From: Enterococcus sp. ZJ1622
Lineage (GTDB): Bacteria; Bacillota; Bacilli; Lactobacillales; Enterococcaceae
NCBI RefSeq assembly: GCF_011038845.1
Contig: NZ_JAAKDW010000012.1
Coordinates: forward strand, 1 to 64,000
Length of the DNA stretch: 64,000 bases
Direction: 5' to 3'
The notes beneath the pieces are model-generated. The model searched no databases and was not told the DNA's origin. It saw only the letters and a list, made by a program, of their open reading frames with translations. The position numbers and the translations under genes are program-made. Shown here one piece after another: positions 54,637 through 62,848 of the stretch (position 1 is the stretch's first letter; each line of letters opens with the position of its first letter).

Positions 54637-54670
54637 ACGCCGTATGAGGCGAAAGTCTCACGTACGGTGT
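54637..54670 (+). other. Group II intron domain V
   Basis: The 34-nt catalytic hairpin begins ACGCCGTATGAGGC, has a GAAA tetraloop and ends with the complementary strand CACGTACGGTGT. The catalytic triad position reads CGC rather than the commoner AGC. It lies 22 nt after the RT stop codon and 59 nt before the intron 3' end. Confidence 0.9.
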
Positions 54671-54729
54671 GGAGCAGGGGAAAAGTTGGAGAATTCCTAC
54701 TGGAATTTCAAAGACTTACCTATTGCTAT

Positions 54730-55418
54730 TGGTAGCCACACAGTCCAATTTTAATGCTTGCGTTGGTAATAAAAGCCCTGGGGCGAGCCTATTGATCTTA
54801 GGTCGAGGGGGGTATGCCGCTGCGGGAATTACGGAAGATAGTGCGTATTATAAAAATTGTATGTCGATTATTAATTCCAATCAATTAACTGAATATGATG
54901 AATTCGCCATCAAACATTGGGGTGAAGGTGGCAATAATAATGGTCCAATTACTGGTGAATGGACGAACCCGTTCCCTGGTAGCAGTTTAGATAAAAGTTC
55001 CTTTAGCGGTGGGCAATTATTTGGAACGAATCCAGGGGGAGAGTTCCGACCAAATGGTTTTCATGACGGATTAGATTTTGGTTCAGTCGATCATCCAGGA
55101 AGTGAAATTCACGCGGTGCATGGAGGGAAAGTCGTGTACGTTGGCAATCCTGGTATTTCAGGTTTAGGTGCGTGTGTGATCGTGATTAATTACGACGGCT
55201 TGAATATGGTGTATCAAGAATTTGCAAATAGTACAGGGAACTCTCGTGTGAAAGTGGGGGATCAAGTGAAAGTGGGTCAAGTCATCGAAACTAGAGATAC
55301 GGAACACTTACACTTAGGATTTACCCGAATGGATTGGCGTCAAGCACAAGGCCATGCCTTTATAGATGATGGGACGTGGATTGATCCCTTACCATTTTTA
55401 AACAGCAGTAAAAAATAA
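54730..55418 (+). CDS. Conjugation wall hydrolase (GH73 + M23), 3' exon
   Basis: The second exon encodes the end of the glucosaminidase domain (NFNACVGNKSPGASLLILGRG, then YDEFAIKHWG). A C-terminal M23/LytM endopeptidase follows, with the zinc ligands His and Asp in NGFHDGLDFGS (~281-291 of the spliced protein) and HxH in TEHLHLGFTR (~363-372), plus GGKVVYVGN. This domain cuts peptide cross-links; together the domains fully open the wall. A partial frame from an intron ATG at 54669 exists but is not the natural start. Confidence 0.9.
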
Positions 55419-55433
55419 TTTAGGAGAAAAACA

Positions 55434-56078
55434 ATGGAAAATAAAACGTTAAAAATCGTCTTAACAGCCGCAATTAGTATTAGTTTAATCGGCAATATTG
55501 CGTTGTTTTGGCAGCTGAAAGAGGAACAAGCAACAAATACCTATCAAACAGAAGAAGTGGCTAAAAACGCGTCTGAGACGCTCAAAAAAAATTCCTCTGA
55601 GGCACAGGCGAAGATCGACAAGTTAAATCAAACCATTCATGAGAAAAACCAAGAAATCGATCAGCTGAAGCAACAAGACGGCACAAAAGGAAAAGAAGAA
55701 GTCACTGAAGCACAAAGAAAGACGGCTGAAACATTTGGTCAATTAGCCATTGATAAATCATTAAGCAAGAATGAAGTAACAGAGAAACTAAAAGATGTCG
55801 CAACCCAAGAAGTGATCGACAAATTAAGTCCTGTAGACGATGGTCACCAACATGATGACTACGGCAGTTACTCTTTTACATTAGGTGATGTGGAAACTTA
55901 CGCTCAAACAAGCAGTGAGAATGAAGAACAAAATTTTGTGGTCTTTGTGGACTATACGATTGGCAATCCCCAATTCAAAGATGTCAAACCACAAAAAATA
56001 AAAGGTGGAGTGACTGTGACTGAAAAACAAGTAGATGGACAATGGAAAGTCACAGACTTTAGTTATTTCACTCGGTAG
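55434..56078 (+). CDS. VirB8/TcpC-like membrane-anchored protein
   Basis: 214 residues: an N-terminal transmembrane helix (IVLTAAISISLIGNIALFW, ~8-26), a coiled-coil stalk (~30-85) and a C-terminal NTF2-like extracellular domain (SYSFTLGDVETYAQ, FVVFVDYTIGN, VDGQWKVTDFSYFTR). This matches the layout of VirB8/TcpC-type channel scaffolds. It lies 15 nt after the wall hydrolase gene behind AGGAG, in the secretion operon. Confidence 0.72.
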   Translation: MENKTLKIVLTAAISISLIGNIALFWQLKEEQATNTYQTEEVAKNASETLKKNSSEAQAKIDKLNQTIHEKNQEIDQLKQQDGTKGKEEVTEAQRKTAETFGQLAIDKSLSKNEVTEKLKDVATQEVIDKLSPVDDGHQHDDYGSYSFTLGDVETYAQTSSENEEQNFVVFVDYTIGNPQFKDVKPQKIKGGVTVTEKQVDGQWKVTDFSYFTR

Positions 56079-56087
56079 GAGGAGAAA

Positions 56088-56894
56088 ATGAGTAAGAAAA
56101 AAGGAGCAAGACAACGGTTTAAAAAACGAAAAAGTTATCTTCGATGGCTGGGAATTTTGACGATTCTCGGCCTTTTAATCCTTGCGAGTCCGATTTATAC
56201 GCATAAGAAAGTAGACGTACCCGATGAAGTAAGTACAAACGCATTTTTAAACACGAAAGAACTGACAATGGTTTCAAAAGAAAAAGGAGCGAATCAACAA
56301 TTAGTTTTTGAATTTGCGATCGACGATGACGATCAAAGTTTGTTAAAAGAACTCGCTAATCTAAATTATCGAGTAGAAGTAAAGACAGCCAAAGGCGATT
56401 ATCAAGCAATAAAAGCCAAAGTGATTAAGGTGTCTGATGACTATTTTGCGGTGAAGCTAACGCATGTACCAGAAGAATATATCGCTATGCGCTTAACGAT
56501 TATTCCTGAAAAAATTGATCCAAAGGTGGATATGCAAGAACCGCAAGATCTGATTTATTATGTTCACGAAGATAAGGTCAAGGATCAAGTGAAAGATGAA
56601 GATTACGAGCAACATGTGATCAATTACAAAGTGAAAGGATACAAGAAAGAACAAAAAGCAGCACAACAACAGATGGAAACCTTACAAGCAACCATTGATT
56701 TAAATGAAGAATTAGTAAAGAAATTAAAAGATCAATTGCCTTATCAAATCGCAGAGGATCAGGAAAATACTGAAAACAAGATTAATGGTTACCAGCAAGA
56801 AATTGAAACATCGAAAACACAAATGAAAGATCAAGAAGAGATCATTCAAAAGATTCAAGAAAAAATTGATCGTATGTCAAAAGAAAATATTTAG
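56088..56894 (+). CDS. Membrane-anchored coiled-coil protein of the conjugation operon
   Basis: 268 residues: a very basic N-terminus (KKKGARQRFKKRKSYLR), a transmembrane helix (WLGILTILGLLILASPIY), an extracellular globular beta-rich domain (~45-165) and a C-terminal coiled coil (~185-265). Not a family I can name. It lies 9 nt after the VirB8-like gene behind GGAGGAG and is likely part of the channel complex. Confidence 0.62.
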   Translation: MSKKKGARQRFKKRKSYLRWLGILTILGLLILASPIYTHKKVDVPDEVSTNAFLNTKELTMVSKEKGANQQLVFEFAIDDDDQSLLKELANLNYRVEVKTAKGDYQAIKAKVIKVSDDYFAVKLTHVPEEYIAMRLTIIPEKIDPKVDMQEPQDLIYYVHEDKVKDQVKDEDYEQHVINYKVKGYKKEQKAAQQQMETLQATIDLNEELVKKLKDQLPYQIAEDQENTENKINGYQQEIETSKTQMKDQEEIIQKIQEKIDRMSKENI

Positions 56895-56916
56895 AAGAAC
56901 AGGTGGAGTGAAGGAA

Positions 56917-57147
56917 ATGAAGCGAGCGAACTTGGTTGGCAAAGATACTTTCATTGAGCAAAAAGTATTGATTAACGCCTATCTCAAAGTAGTAAATGTT
57001 AAAGAAATATGTCAGGAAGTGAATTTATCAAACACGACAATATCTGAGTTGAAGAACGGTAGAAAAAATATAGATACCTTAAAATTCAGATCTTTTGAGG
57101 CTCTTTATTTGGCTGCAAAAAAATATTTTACAGCTGACAGTAAATAA
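56917..57147 (+). CDS. Small helix-turn-helix protein
   Basis: 76 residues from ATG 56917 (GAAGGA upstream). A helix-turn-helix segment is visible: LKVVNVKEICQEVNLSNTTI, then SELKNGRKNIDTLKFRSFEALY, an XRE-like recognition pattern. It could repress or tune the transfer genes. It overlaps no neighbour and lies between two membrane protein genes. DNA binding is inferred from pattern only. Confidence 0.58.
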   Translation: MKRANLVGKDTFIEQKVLINAYLKVVNVKEICQEVNLSNTTISELKNGRKNIDTLKFRSFEALYLAAKKYFTADSK

Positions 57148-57164
57148 AAACAGGAGGGTTTTAT

Positions 57165-58280
57165 GTGAAAAAAGTATATCAAAAATGTTTATGGATCAGC
57201 TATATCACCGTAGGTATAGCTGTTTTTTTCTTTAGTCTCGCTGTGATTGTCGCCCCAATTTTCTTTTGGTTTATCAATAAAGATTTGTCATTTTTGTTTA
57301 TGAGTTTCCTATCGTGCATTGTGTTGATGTTTTCATTTTTAAAGATCCGCAAATTTGTGCCGTCACATTGGCAAGAAATGAAGAAGGAAATTAAAGAAGA
57401 AATCGAAATAAAATCCAATGACTGGATGGAACACACTTGGTTTCCATTGAAAGCGAATATCAAGCGAAAAGAGTTTTGGACATTACAATTATGGCCATTT
57501 GGAAAAATTTGTAGTTATGTTGCTCGTCTTGTTTTCGATTTAGCTATTTACTTGTTTGGGATATTAGGAACAACCTATTACCTGATAAGAGATCCAAATT
57601 GGATTTCGCCGTCAGATATTTTTACAGTGCTAATGACATCGATTGTTATAGTATTCGCGTTTATTTTAAGTCACTTACTTCTACAAATTATCAAACAAAA
57701 ATTAACAATGAGCAAACTTTTTAAAAGTTTATTTGACTTCATTGTTTTAGGAAGTATTCTAACGACTCTAATAGAATGTATAGATCACTCAGGAAGAACG
57801 CTAGAGGGATTGAAGGACTTTCTGACAACGTTCATTCAATTTATTAATGAATATATGTATTTATTTGTGTCTGGTTGTGTTCTTGCATTAATCGGGTATG
57901 TCTCTACAAAATTCATTAAACATTCAGTTGAAAAAGAAATAGATATTGATTTGATACCAACACTTTTTGGTTATGAGTACTATGTTGACTATGGGAAGTA
58001 TGATGGGTTGCTTCATACGAATACCGTTCACACGAGTATTCAAGAAGTTACGAATAAAGAAATCAAAGACTCTATTCAAGGAGAGCAAAAAAGGAAGTTC
58101 ATTGATCGACAAAAGAAGGTCTACAATTTTTATGAAGTGGAAGCAAGCTTGCGATATGGAATCGGGCATGTAAGGTTAGGTGGAAGTAATATCCAACAAA
58201 ACAAATCCTATTTTCATTGGAAAAGTGGGGTTCTAGAAATATCTAAAAAGCTCGCTATGGAAGATAAACGAAATAATTAG
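57165..58280 (+). CDS. Polytopic membrane protein, unknown
   Basis: 371 residues from GTG 57165 (AGGAGGG upstream; the adjacent ATG is out of frame). About six transmembrane helices: pairs at ~8-55, ~115-135, ~150-170, ~190-210 and ~225-245. A soluble C-terminal domain (~260-371) contains VDYGKYDGLLHTNTVHT and YEVEASLRYGIGHVRLGGS. Not recognised. It is the last gene of the plus-strand transfer run before the convergent cargo gene. A transfer accessory or entry-exclusion role is possible but unproven. Confidence 0.58.
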   Translation: MKKVYQKCLWISYITVGIAVFFFSLAVIVAPIFFWFINKDLSFLFMSFLSCIVLMFSFLKIRKFVPSHWQEMKKEIKEEIEIKSNDWMEHTWFPLKANIKRKEFWTLQLWPFGKICSYVARLVFDLAIYLFGILGTTYYLIRDPNWISPSDIFTVLMTSIVIVFAFILSHLLLQIIKQKLTMSKLFKSLFDFIVLGSILTTLIECIDHSGRTLEGLKDFLTTFIQFINEYMYLFVSGCVLALIGYVSTKFIKHSVEKEIDIDLIPTLFGYEYYVDYGKYDGLLHTNTVHTSIQEVTNKEIKDSIQGEQKRKFIDRQKKVYNFYEVEASLRYGIGHVRLGGSNIQQNKSYFHWKSGVLEISKKLAMEDKRNN

Positions 58281-58316
58281 AATGCTATTACCAATAGATA
58301 TAAAGGAGAAGTAGCA

Positions 58317-58616
58317 ATGGACATTATCAAAGGGAGTTACTATAAGCAAAAAGATAAAAATCAAAATCTTATTTATCAAGCAATAGACAATCAGCCACTT
58401 CCAGAAAGGTATCGAGATAGAGAAAATGAAGAACGATATAAAAATGATCAACCATTTTTGATAGTTGACTTATTAGAAAAAGATATAAGCAAAATGTTTT
58501 TCGGAAAAACATTGAACACAAAACAAATAAATTTTATACCTGCAACAGAAGAAGAAATTAAGCTCTACCAAGCGGCAGAGCTTATTTACTGTTTTCAAGA
58601 AATGTATATGTTATAG
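58317..58616 (+). CDS. Small hypothetical protein
   Basis: 99 residues, soluble and charged (KGSYYKQKDKNQNLIYQAID, RYRDRENEERYKND). Not recognised. The start has AAAGGAGAAG. Its 3' end overlaps the convergent minus-strand gene by 22 nt. Confidence 0.5.
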   Translation: MDIIKGSYYKQKDKNQNLIYQAIDNQPLPERYRDRENEERYKNDQPFLIVDLLEKDISKMFFGKTLNTKQINFIPATEEEIKLYQAAELIYCFQEMYML

Positions 58617-59617
58617 AAAAGTTCTTCACTAAATGGATCTACACATTCGGGTTTTACAAAAGAAGAAAAATTTAAATAAACACTATCTTTTGAAGTAAAA
58701 TTCCAAAATAATGGAAGAGTAATATATACTTCAAAAACATTTTTTTCTTTATTAATAAATTCGTCGTATATATCTGTATATTCATTCTCTATGTGTTCCC
58801 TAGATATTATGAGTGAAGGGCGGTATTGTGGTACACCATATTTAATACTGGGATTTTTTCCGTAAGTACTAATAAAGTTTATTCGTAGTACTTTATTGTT
58901 GTTAGTCTTATCTAAATAAGCTTTCCCGTAATAGATACTAGGATATTTTCGTTCACTAAGATTTTCAAATAGATAGTTTGCAACTATGGGCTTAAATAAA
59001 TACTTAATAGGAATGATAGCACCAGTTGTATGACGAATTATTTTAAACTCGGGATTGAATTTGTACATTTCAACATGATCCTGAAGAGTTTTCAGGTGCT
59101 GTTTAACTGCTTTGGTTAAATGTTTATCATTTTTGTTATGTGTTTTTTTTGTACCTATTGTTTTATTTTCAGCTTGTGTTACACCTATTTCAGTATTCTC
59201 ATTTTTTGTTTTAGAAGTTTTTTTAGGTGAAAAACCGGTCATACTAGGTAAATCAGAAATAGTATCTCCAGTTTTGAATTGTTTGAACCCTTCGTTAGTA
59301 ACTCCATTACTGACTGTCTCACTATCATAATTTTTAGGATGATAATTACAAGAGCTAATGTGTTTATTGTCAGAGATAGATTGATTAACAAAAGCAGGAC
59401 TATTTTTACTTGCTGGACTAATTGAACGACAAGTAATGGGTGCTGGACAATTATTAGTAGGACAAATAAAATTCCGCTTGTCTAAAATATATTGATCAAA
59501 TAATTCTCTAGCAATGAAAGGAGATATAGCAAAATTATCGTGTAAATAAGGGTGTTCTTTTAAATATTTTATTGCTAAATCGTCTGTCGGAATTGCCTTA
59601 GTTATTAAATTACCCAT
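58595..59617 (-). CDS. Unrecognised minus-strand protein (cargo candidate)
   Basis: 340 residues, the only minus-strand gene in the right half of the element. The N-terminal region has FICPTNNCPAPITC (~50-63) and SSCNYHP (~88-94), a possible Cys-rich metal site. A Ser/Thr/Lys linker (~95-170) leads to a C-terminal alpha/beta domain (~170-340) with IRHTTGAIIPIKYL, YPSIYYGKAYLDK and LPLFWNFTSKDSVYLNF. The start is ATG 59617 behind GAGAGGT on the minus strand. Opposite orientation and own promoter region suggest an independently regulated cargo function such as defence or anti-defence. No family recognised. Confidence 0.6.
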   Translation of the reverse strand: MGNLITKAIPTDDLAIKYLKEHPYLHDNFAISPFIARELFDQYILDKRNFICPTNNCPAPITCRSISPASKNSPAFVNQSISDNKHISSCNYHPKNYDSETVSNGVTNEGFKQFKTGDTISDLPSMTGFSPKKTSKTKNENTEIGVTQAENKTIGTKKTHNKNDKHLTKAVKQHLKTLQDHVEMYKFNPEFKIIRHTTGAIIPIKYLFKPIVANYLFENLSERKYPSIYYGKAYLDKTNNNKVLRINFISTYGKNPSIKYGVPQYRPSLIISREHIENEYTDIYDEFINKEKNVFEVYITLPLFWNFTSKDSVYLNFSSFVKPECVDPFSEELFYNIYIS

Positions 59618-59810
59618 ATCATTTACCTCTCTATTTTTTATTTATTTTATCATGGAATAGATAAAAAATATTTTAGAAATGGAAATTTTAAGTGTATTAA
59701 ATAGTTCACTAGTAGATAAAAAAATTATGAATATATACACGACATTTACAAATGACAAACAACACGTTCAAACACTATTGACTCAAATTGATTTAATCTA
59801 AACAACAATG

Positions 59811-59845
59811 AAAAGAGGTCTTGGCAAATATGCAAGACCTTTTTC
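59811..59845 (+). terminator. Intrinsic terminator upstream of the mobilization genes
   Basis: AGGTCTTG pairs with CAAGACCT around GCAAATATG, followed by T5. The stretch 59618-59810 is AT-rich. It holds the presumed promoter of the minus-strand gene and a 24-codon frame at ~59730, probably a remnant. Confidence 0.78.
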
Positions 59846-59887
59846 ATTATCCACTAATCGTAAAATAAGAGAATAGGAGATATAGAA

Positions 59888-60346
59888 ATGAATTATCAAA
59901 TTGAATATGATTACGAATTATATTTAGATGAGCCTTTGTTATTTCCTGCCACCAAAGAACTGGTAAGTATGATTTCCTTTGATGTTCGATTTGGAACAGT
60001 TTTTTCAAGTGAAAAAGCAGTAATAAAAAAGATCAAAATGGATGGTGAATATTTTTCATTATGGGAAATATTACACGTGATTTATAAGAAACAAAATCAG
60101 TGTTTAGAATTTAAATTAGACAAAAGATATAAAGAAGCATATGAAATTACTTCATTTCAATTAGGGATAGGAGAAGATGAAATAAACATCAGAAAATCAA
60201 ATAAACAAGAATTTGAATGGATTTTAAGTAATTGCAGTAAGCATATAAATTCCGATCAAGTATTACAAACGAATCTTGTTAAAATACATTTTTTTAAAGA
60301 GCATAAGGAAACGTGGGAACACTTTTTAAAAAAAGTGTTCCAATAG
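59888..60346 (+). CDS. Hypothetical protein upstream of the mobilization module
   Basis: 152 residues, soluble, beta-rich at the N-terminus (YQIEYDYELYLDEPLLFPATKEL) and not recognised. The start has AGGAGATATAGAA. Its last codons overlap a perfect inverted repeat (60316-60341), so the stop codon falls inside a candidate transfer-origin structure. Confidence 0.52.
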   Translation: MNYQIEYDYELYLDEPLLFPATKELVSMISFDVRFGTVFSSEKAVIKKIKMDGEYFSLWEILHVIYKKQNQCLEFKLDKRYKEAYEITSFQLGIGEDEINIRKSNKQEFEWILSNCSKHINSDQVLQTNLVKIHFFKEHKETWEHFLKKVFQ

Positions 60347-60358
60347 GCTGTGCCTATT
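60316..60358. repeat. Two adjacent perfect inverted repeats (candidate oriT structure)
   Basis: IR1: GGAACACTTTTT (60316-60327) with AAAAAGTGTTCC (60330-60341). IR2: AATAGGC-TGT-GCCTATT (60342-60358). They lie back to back just upstream of the phased repeats and relaxase operon. No T-run follows, so they are not plain terminators. Stacked hairpins next to relaxase genes are typical of oriT. The nic site is not identified. Confidence 0.55.
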
Positions 60359-60399
60359 ACGTTTCTCTAAAACAAAAGTGGGTACAAAATATTCGATTT

Positions 60400-60470
60400 A
60401 TGGATAGTGTATGGATAGTAAAACAGCTATACATGGATAGCATATGGATAGACTCCATAGACTATCCATA
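60400..60470. repeat. 11-bp phased ATGGATAG repeats with an inverted copy
   Basis: ATGGATAG occurs at 60400, 60411, 60433 and 60444, all on an 11-bp register, with one register (60422) empty. An inverted CTATCCAT at 60462-60469 pairs with the last copy (TATGGATAG/CTATCCATA, 10-nt loop). The array ends 20 nt before the start of the ribbon-helix-helix-like gene. Helical phasing suggests cooperative binding of a small dimeric protein. Confidence 0.85.
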
Positions 60471-60489
60471 CTTTTTTCGGAGGGTGAAA

Positions 60490-60777
60490 ATGGAAATTAA
60501 AGAGATTAAAGTAAGAGGTATTAATAAAAAATATGTTCAAGAAATTGATCGTAGATGCGTAGAATTAACAGAACAAACTGGTCAAAAATGGAGTCGAAAT
60601 GATTATCTAAAACTATTGATTGAAAACGACTTTGAACGTCCTTTAATGGACTACAAGAAAGATCAATTTGATCGTTTATTGGAAAAATTTACAGATGTTC
60701 AGCTGCATAATACAAAAGTTTTGGAAGCATACACGAACGAGGTCAAGAACTTAATTGAAATATTAATCGCACATTAG
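60490..60777 (+). CDS. Small relaxosome accessory or ribbon-helix-helix-like protein
   Basis: 95 residues from ATG 60490 (GGAGGGTGAAA upstream). The N-terminus KEIKVRGINKKYVQEIDRRCVELTEQTGQKWSRNDYL has the beta strand plus two-helix pattern of ribbon-helix-helix proteins. A C-terminal helix may mediate oligomers. It lies 20 nt after the phased repeat array, which it probably binds. It is the first gene of the mobilization operon. The RHH call is by pattern. Confidence 0.62.
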   Translation: MEIKEIKVRGINKKYVQEIDRRCVELTEQTGQKWSRNDYLKLLIENDFERPLMDYKKDQFDRLLEKFTDVQLHNTKVLEAYTNEVKNLIEILIAH

Positions 60778-60794
60778 GAAGGAGATAATGTTCT

Positions 60795-61217
60795 ATGGTT
60801 AAAGCGATAGAAAAGCATATTACATTTTATGAAGCGCACGATGAAGTTTTAAAAAATATTATGGAAACTCAGCCTACGGTAAAAAACTATTCTGAAGCCA
60901 TTCGATTTTTATGTATGAATTACGATCCAGAAATTGAAAAAAATAATAATATGACGAACGCAAAGTTGAACGCAATGGGAAAGGAAATTTCTATTTTAAC
61001 AGAAATGGTTTCAGAGTTTGCGGATCTTCATTTGAAAGATACAGGAATACTAATTGGTACAAATTCAACTGTCTATCAAGAAGCAAAAGAGCGTGTGGAA
61101 GGGAAAATAAAAGCGAATCAAACGAAGAAGTATTCTCCTAAAATCAAGAAATCAATAAATGAATCTGTTCATGCCAGAGTAGACCCGTTTGATCCAACAA
61201 AGTTTTTAAAAAGATAA
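60795..61217 (+). CDS. Mobilization accessory protein (MobC-like candidate)
   Basis: 140 residues, helical. VKNYSEAIRFLCMNYDPEIE (~27-46) is a typical RHH/MobC-type helix, followed by a long helix (~50-85) and a basic C-terminal tail (KSINESVHARVDPFDPTKFLKR). It sits 17 nt before the relaxase gene, where accessory relaxosome proteins usually are. It has an AGGAAGGAG site. Confidence 0.62.
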   Translation: MVKAIEKHITFYEAHDEVLKNIMETQPTVKNYSEAIRFLCMNYDPEIEKNNNMTNAKLNAMGKEISILTEMVSEFADLHLKDTGILIGTNSTVYQEAKERVEGKIKANQTKKYSPKIKKSINESVHARVDPFDPTKFLKR

Positions 61218-61233
61218 AAAGTAGAAGGGGAAC

Positions 61234-62829
61234 ATGATGAATAAATCGCCTGCAGTCATTCTCACTTGTCAATTTACCTTGCCCAATAAAAAATCTTTTT
61301 CAACATACATTGATTATATGACAAGAGAAAAAGCGCTGGAAGAAAAGGAACGACGCACGCCCGACGAAGAACAGGAACTGCAACGAATCAAGAATGCTTT
61401 AGAGGATTTTTATATTCCTGAAGGAGAAACTTTTTCGGAGAGTAAGACGGGTAAAGAATTCAGTGAAACGTCGAATGAAGCTCAATCTTTGTTGGGAAAT
61501 GGAATCAACTTTGACAAGTTAGAGGAACAAGATTTTACCAAATATCTTTCTTATATGACCCGTCACTATGCGTTAGAACAAAAGAAAGAACTGACGCAAA
61601 GTGAACAAAAAGAATACCAACGCTTGAACCAAGCAATAAAAAAATATCAAACAGAGCCACACAAAAAAGCTTCAGGAAACCTTCCTGGAGTTTTTTCTAT
61701 GGCTTCAGACGAAGTGAAAGGAAGTGATCTGAAGGAGATTAAGCAAATCTTCCAAAGAGGACAACAAAAAGGCTCAATCATTTATCAAGATGTTGTCTCT
61801 CATGATAATTCGTACCTTGAAAAAATAGGATTGTACGATCCCAAAACAGATACTTTAGATGAAGAAGGATTAAAAGTAGCTGGAAGAAAAATGATGGAGA
61901 CATTATTCGAGAAAGAGCAACTGAACGAAACAGGCTACTGGATGGCAACGATTCACCGTAATACCAAACATATCCATATTCATTTTGCAGTTGTTGAAAA
62001 AGAAAATACGCGTAAACCTTACACGGAGGTTGAAAATGGTGTGAGTTATATCGTACCGAAAGGTAAGAGAAGACAAGCAACATTAGACGCAATGAAGACC
62101 AATTATGTACATGAGTTAGAACGTTTTTCTTATGAAAAGGATCGAATGATTGGTATGGAGAAACGAAATTTATTGACGCGGAAAAGTGATTTGCGTAACA
62201 CCTTAACAAAAGTGGTAAAAGAGCCAGCGCGTTACGATCGACACGCAATGAACTTATTAAATGAAGTATATAAAACCCTACCTGACAAACGTTCGGAATG
62301 GAATTACGGGGATGAAAAACGAACCAAACTTTCACCATACACAAGAGAGAAACTCGATGAGTTAACCAAATATGTTTTAACAAAAGAACCTGAATACCAA
62401 GAATATATACAGATTTCAAAAGCATTGAAAGAAGAAGCAAAAAGTCTTTATGGGGAAAGCAAGAGAGAATCAAAGGATGCAGAAAAAAACGCCCTCTTTG
62501 ATTTAAAAAAGCGCACAGGAAATGCCATCCTAACAGAACTGAAGAGACAAGATAGTCAAATAAAACCATTAATAGAAGGTGTCGATCAGATGCAATCTAT
62601 TTACAATGAACGATCCTTTCGAACGCTTAAACAGTTACCAACGAATGAATACAAATATAGTTACGAAGAATTCATGAAGCGCAGGAAACAATTCCAACAA
62701 AGAGTTGTCACGCAACGGAGTTTGCGTCAATTAAATCGAACGATTAATGCCCATGAAGAAAAATACCACGCAAGTAAAGCATACGAAGAGCAACAACGAA
62801 GAATTCAAATGGAACAAGAAAGACAGTAA
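61234..62829 (+). CDS. MobP2-type relaxase
   Basis: Nicks oriT and leads the transferred strand. 531 residues. The N-terminus has FSTYIDYMTREKAL (~22-35), where Tyr25 or Tyr28 is the likely catalytic Tyr. The three-His metal motif is KHIHIHFAVVE, with His246, 248 and 250. FSMASDEVKGSDL and YQDVVSHDNSYLE match the MobP2/MobL (Firmicute) family. A second YMTRxxALE segment at ~103-134 duplicates the first one at 24-55. The C-terminus is an E/Q/R-rich helix. The start has AGAAGGGGAA. Confidence 0.88.
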   Translation: MMNKSPAVILTCQFTLPNKKSFSTYIDYMTREKALEEKERRTPDEEQELQRIKNALEDFYIPEGETFSESKTGKEFSETSNEAQSLLGNGINFDKLEEQDFTKYLSYMTRHYALEQKKELTQSEQKEYQRLNQAIKKYQTEPHKKASGNLPGVFSMASDEVKGSDLKEIKQIFQRGQQKGSIIYQDVVSHDNSYLEKIGLYDPKTDTLDEEGLKVAGRKMMETLFEKEQLNETGYWMATIHRNTKHIHIHFAVVEKENTRKPYTEVENGVSYIVPKGKRRQATLDAMKTNYVHELERFSYEKDRMIGMEKRNLLTRKSDLRNTLTKVVKEPARYDRHAMNLLNEVYKTLPDKRSEWNYGDEKRTKLSPYTREKLDELTKYVLTKEPEYQEYIQISKALKEEAKSLYGESKRESKDAEKNALFDLKKRTGNAILTELKRQDSQIKPLIEGVDQMQSIYNERSFRTLKQLPTNEYKYSYEEFMKRRKQFQQRVVTQRSLRQLNRTINAHEEKYHASKAYEEQQRRIQMEQERQ

Positions 62830-62848
62830 GACAGTAGGAGGAATAGCA

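Larger units (their letters stand above)
52106..54729 (+). mobile_element. Group II intron (2,624 nt) with maturase/RT, inserted in the wall hydrolase gene
   Basis: The 5' end is GTGTGACGCG, matching the GUGYG rule; the 3' end is ...TTGCTAT, matching the terminal AY rule. Removing it joins ...GGATTTA to TGGTAGCC and restores YYGF-MVATQ in frame, which fixes both boundaries. The ~710-nt 5' part (52106-52815) carries the ribozyme domains I-IV start and no other gene. The RT gene fills domain IV. Domain V is at 54637-54670 and a domain VI-like hairpin follows. It lies in the sense orientation, so splicing can restore the host gene. Confidence 0.93.

Noticed and set aside
54669-54729. In-frame ATG inside the intron as a separate start for the M23 peptidase
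   Set aside because: The preceding residues come from intron domains V-VI; the natural frame is restored by splicing at 52105/54730.
60400-60470. Repeat array considered as a CRISPR
   Set aside because: Units are 8 bp on an 11-bp period with no unique spacers and no cas genes; it fits protein-binding repeats.
61778-62569. 263-aa minus-strand frame opposite the relaxase gene
   Set aside because: Antisense shadow of a well-supported relaxase; Leu/Cys/His-rich composition typical of a reverse frame.
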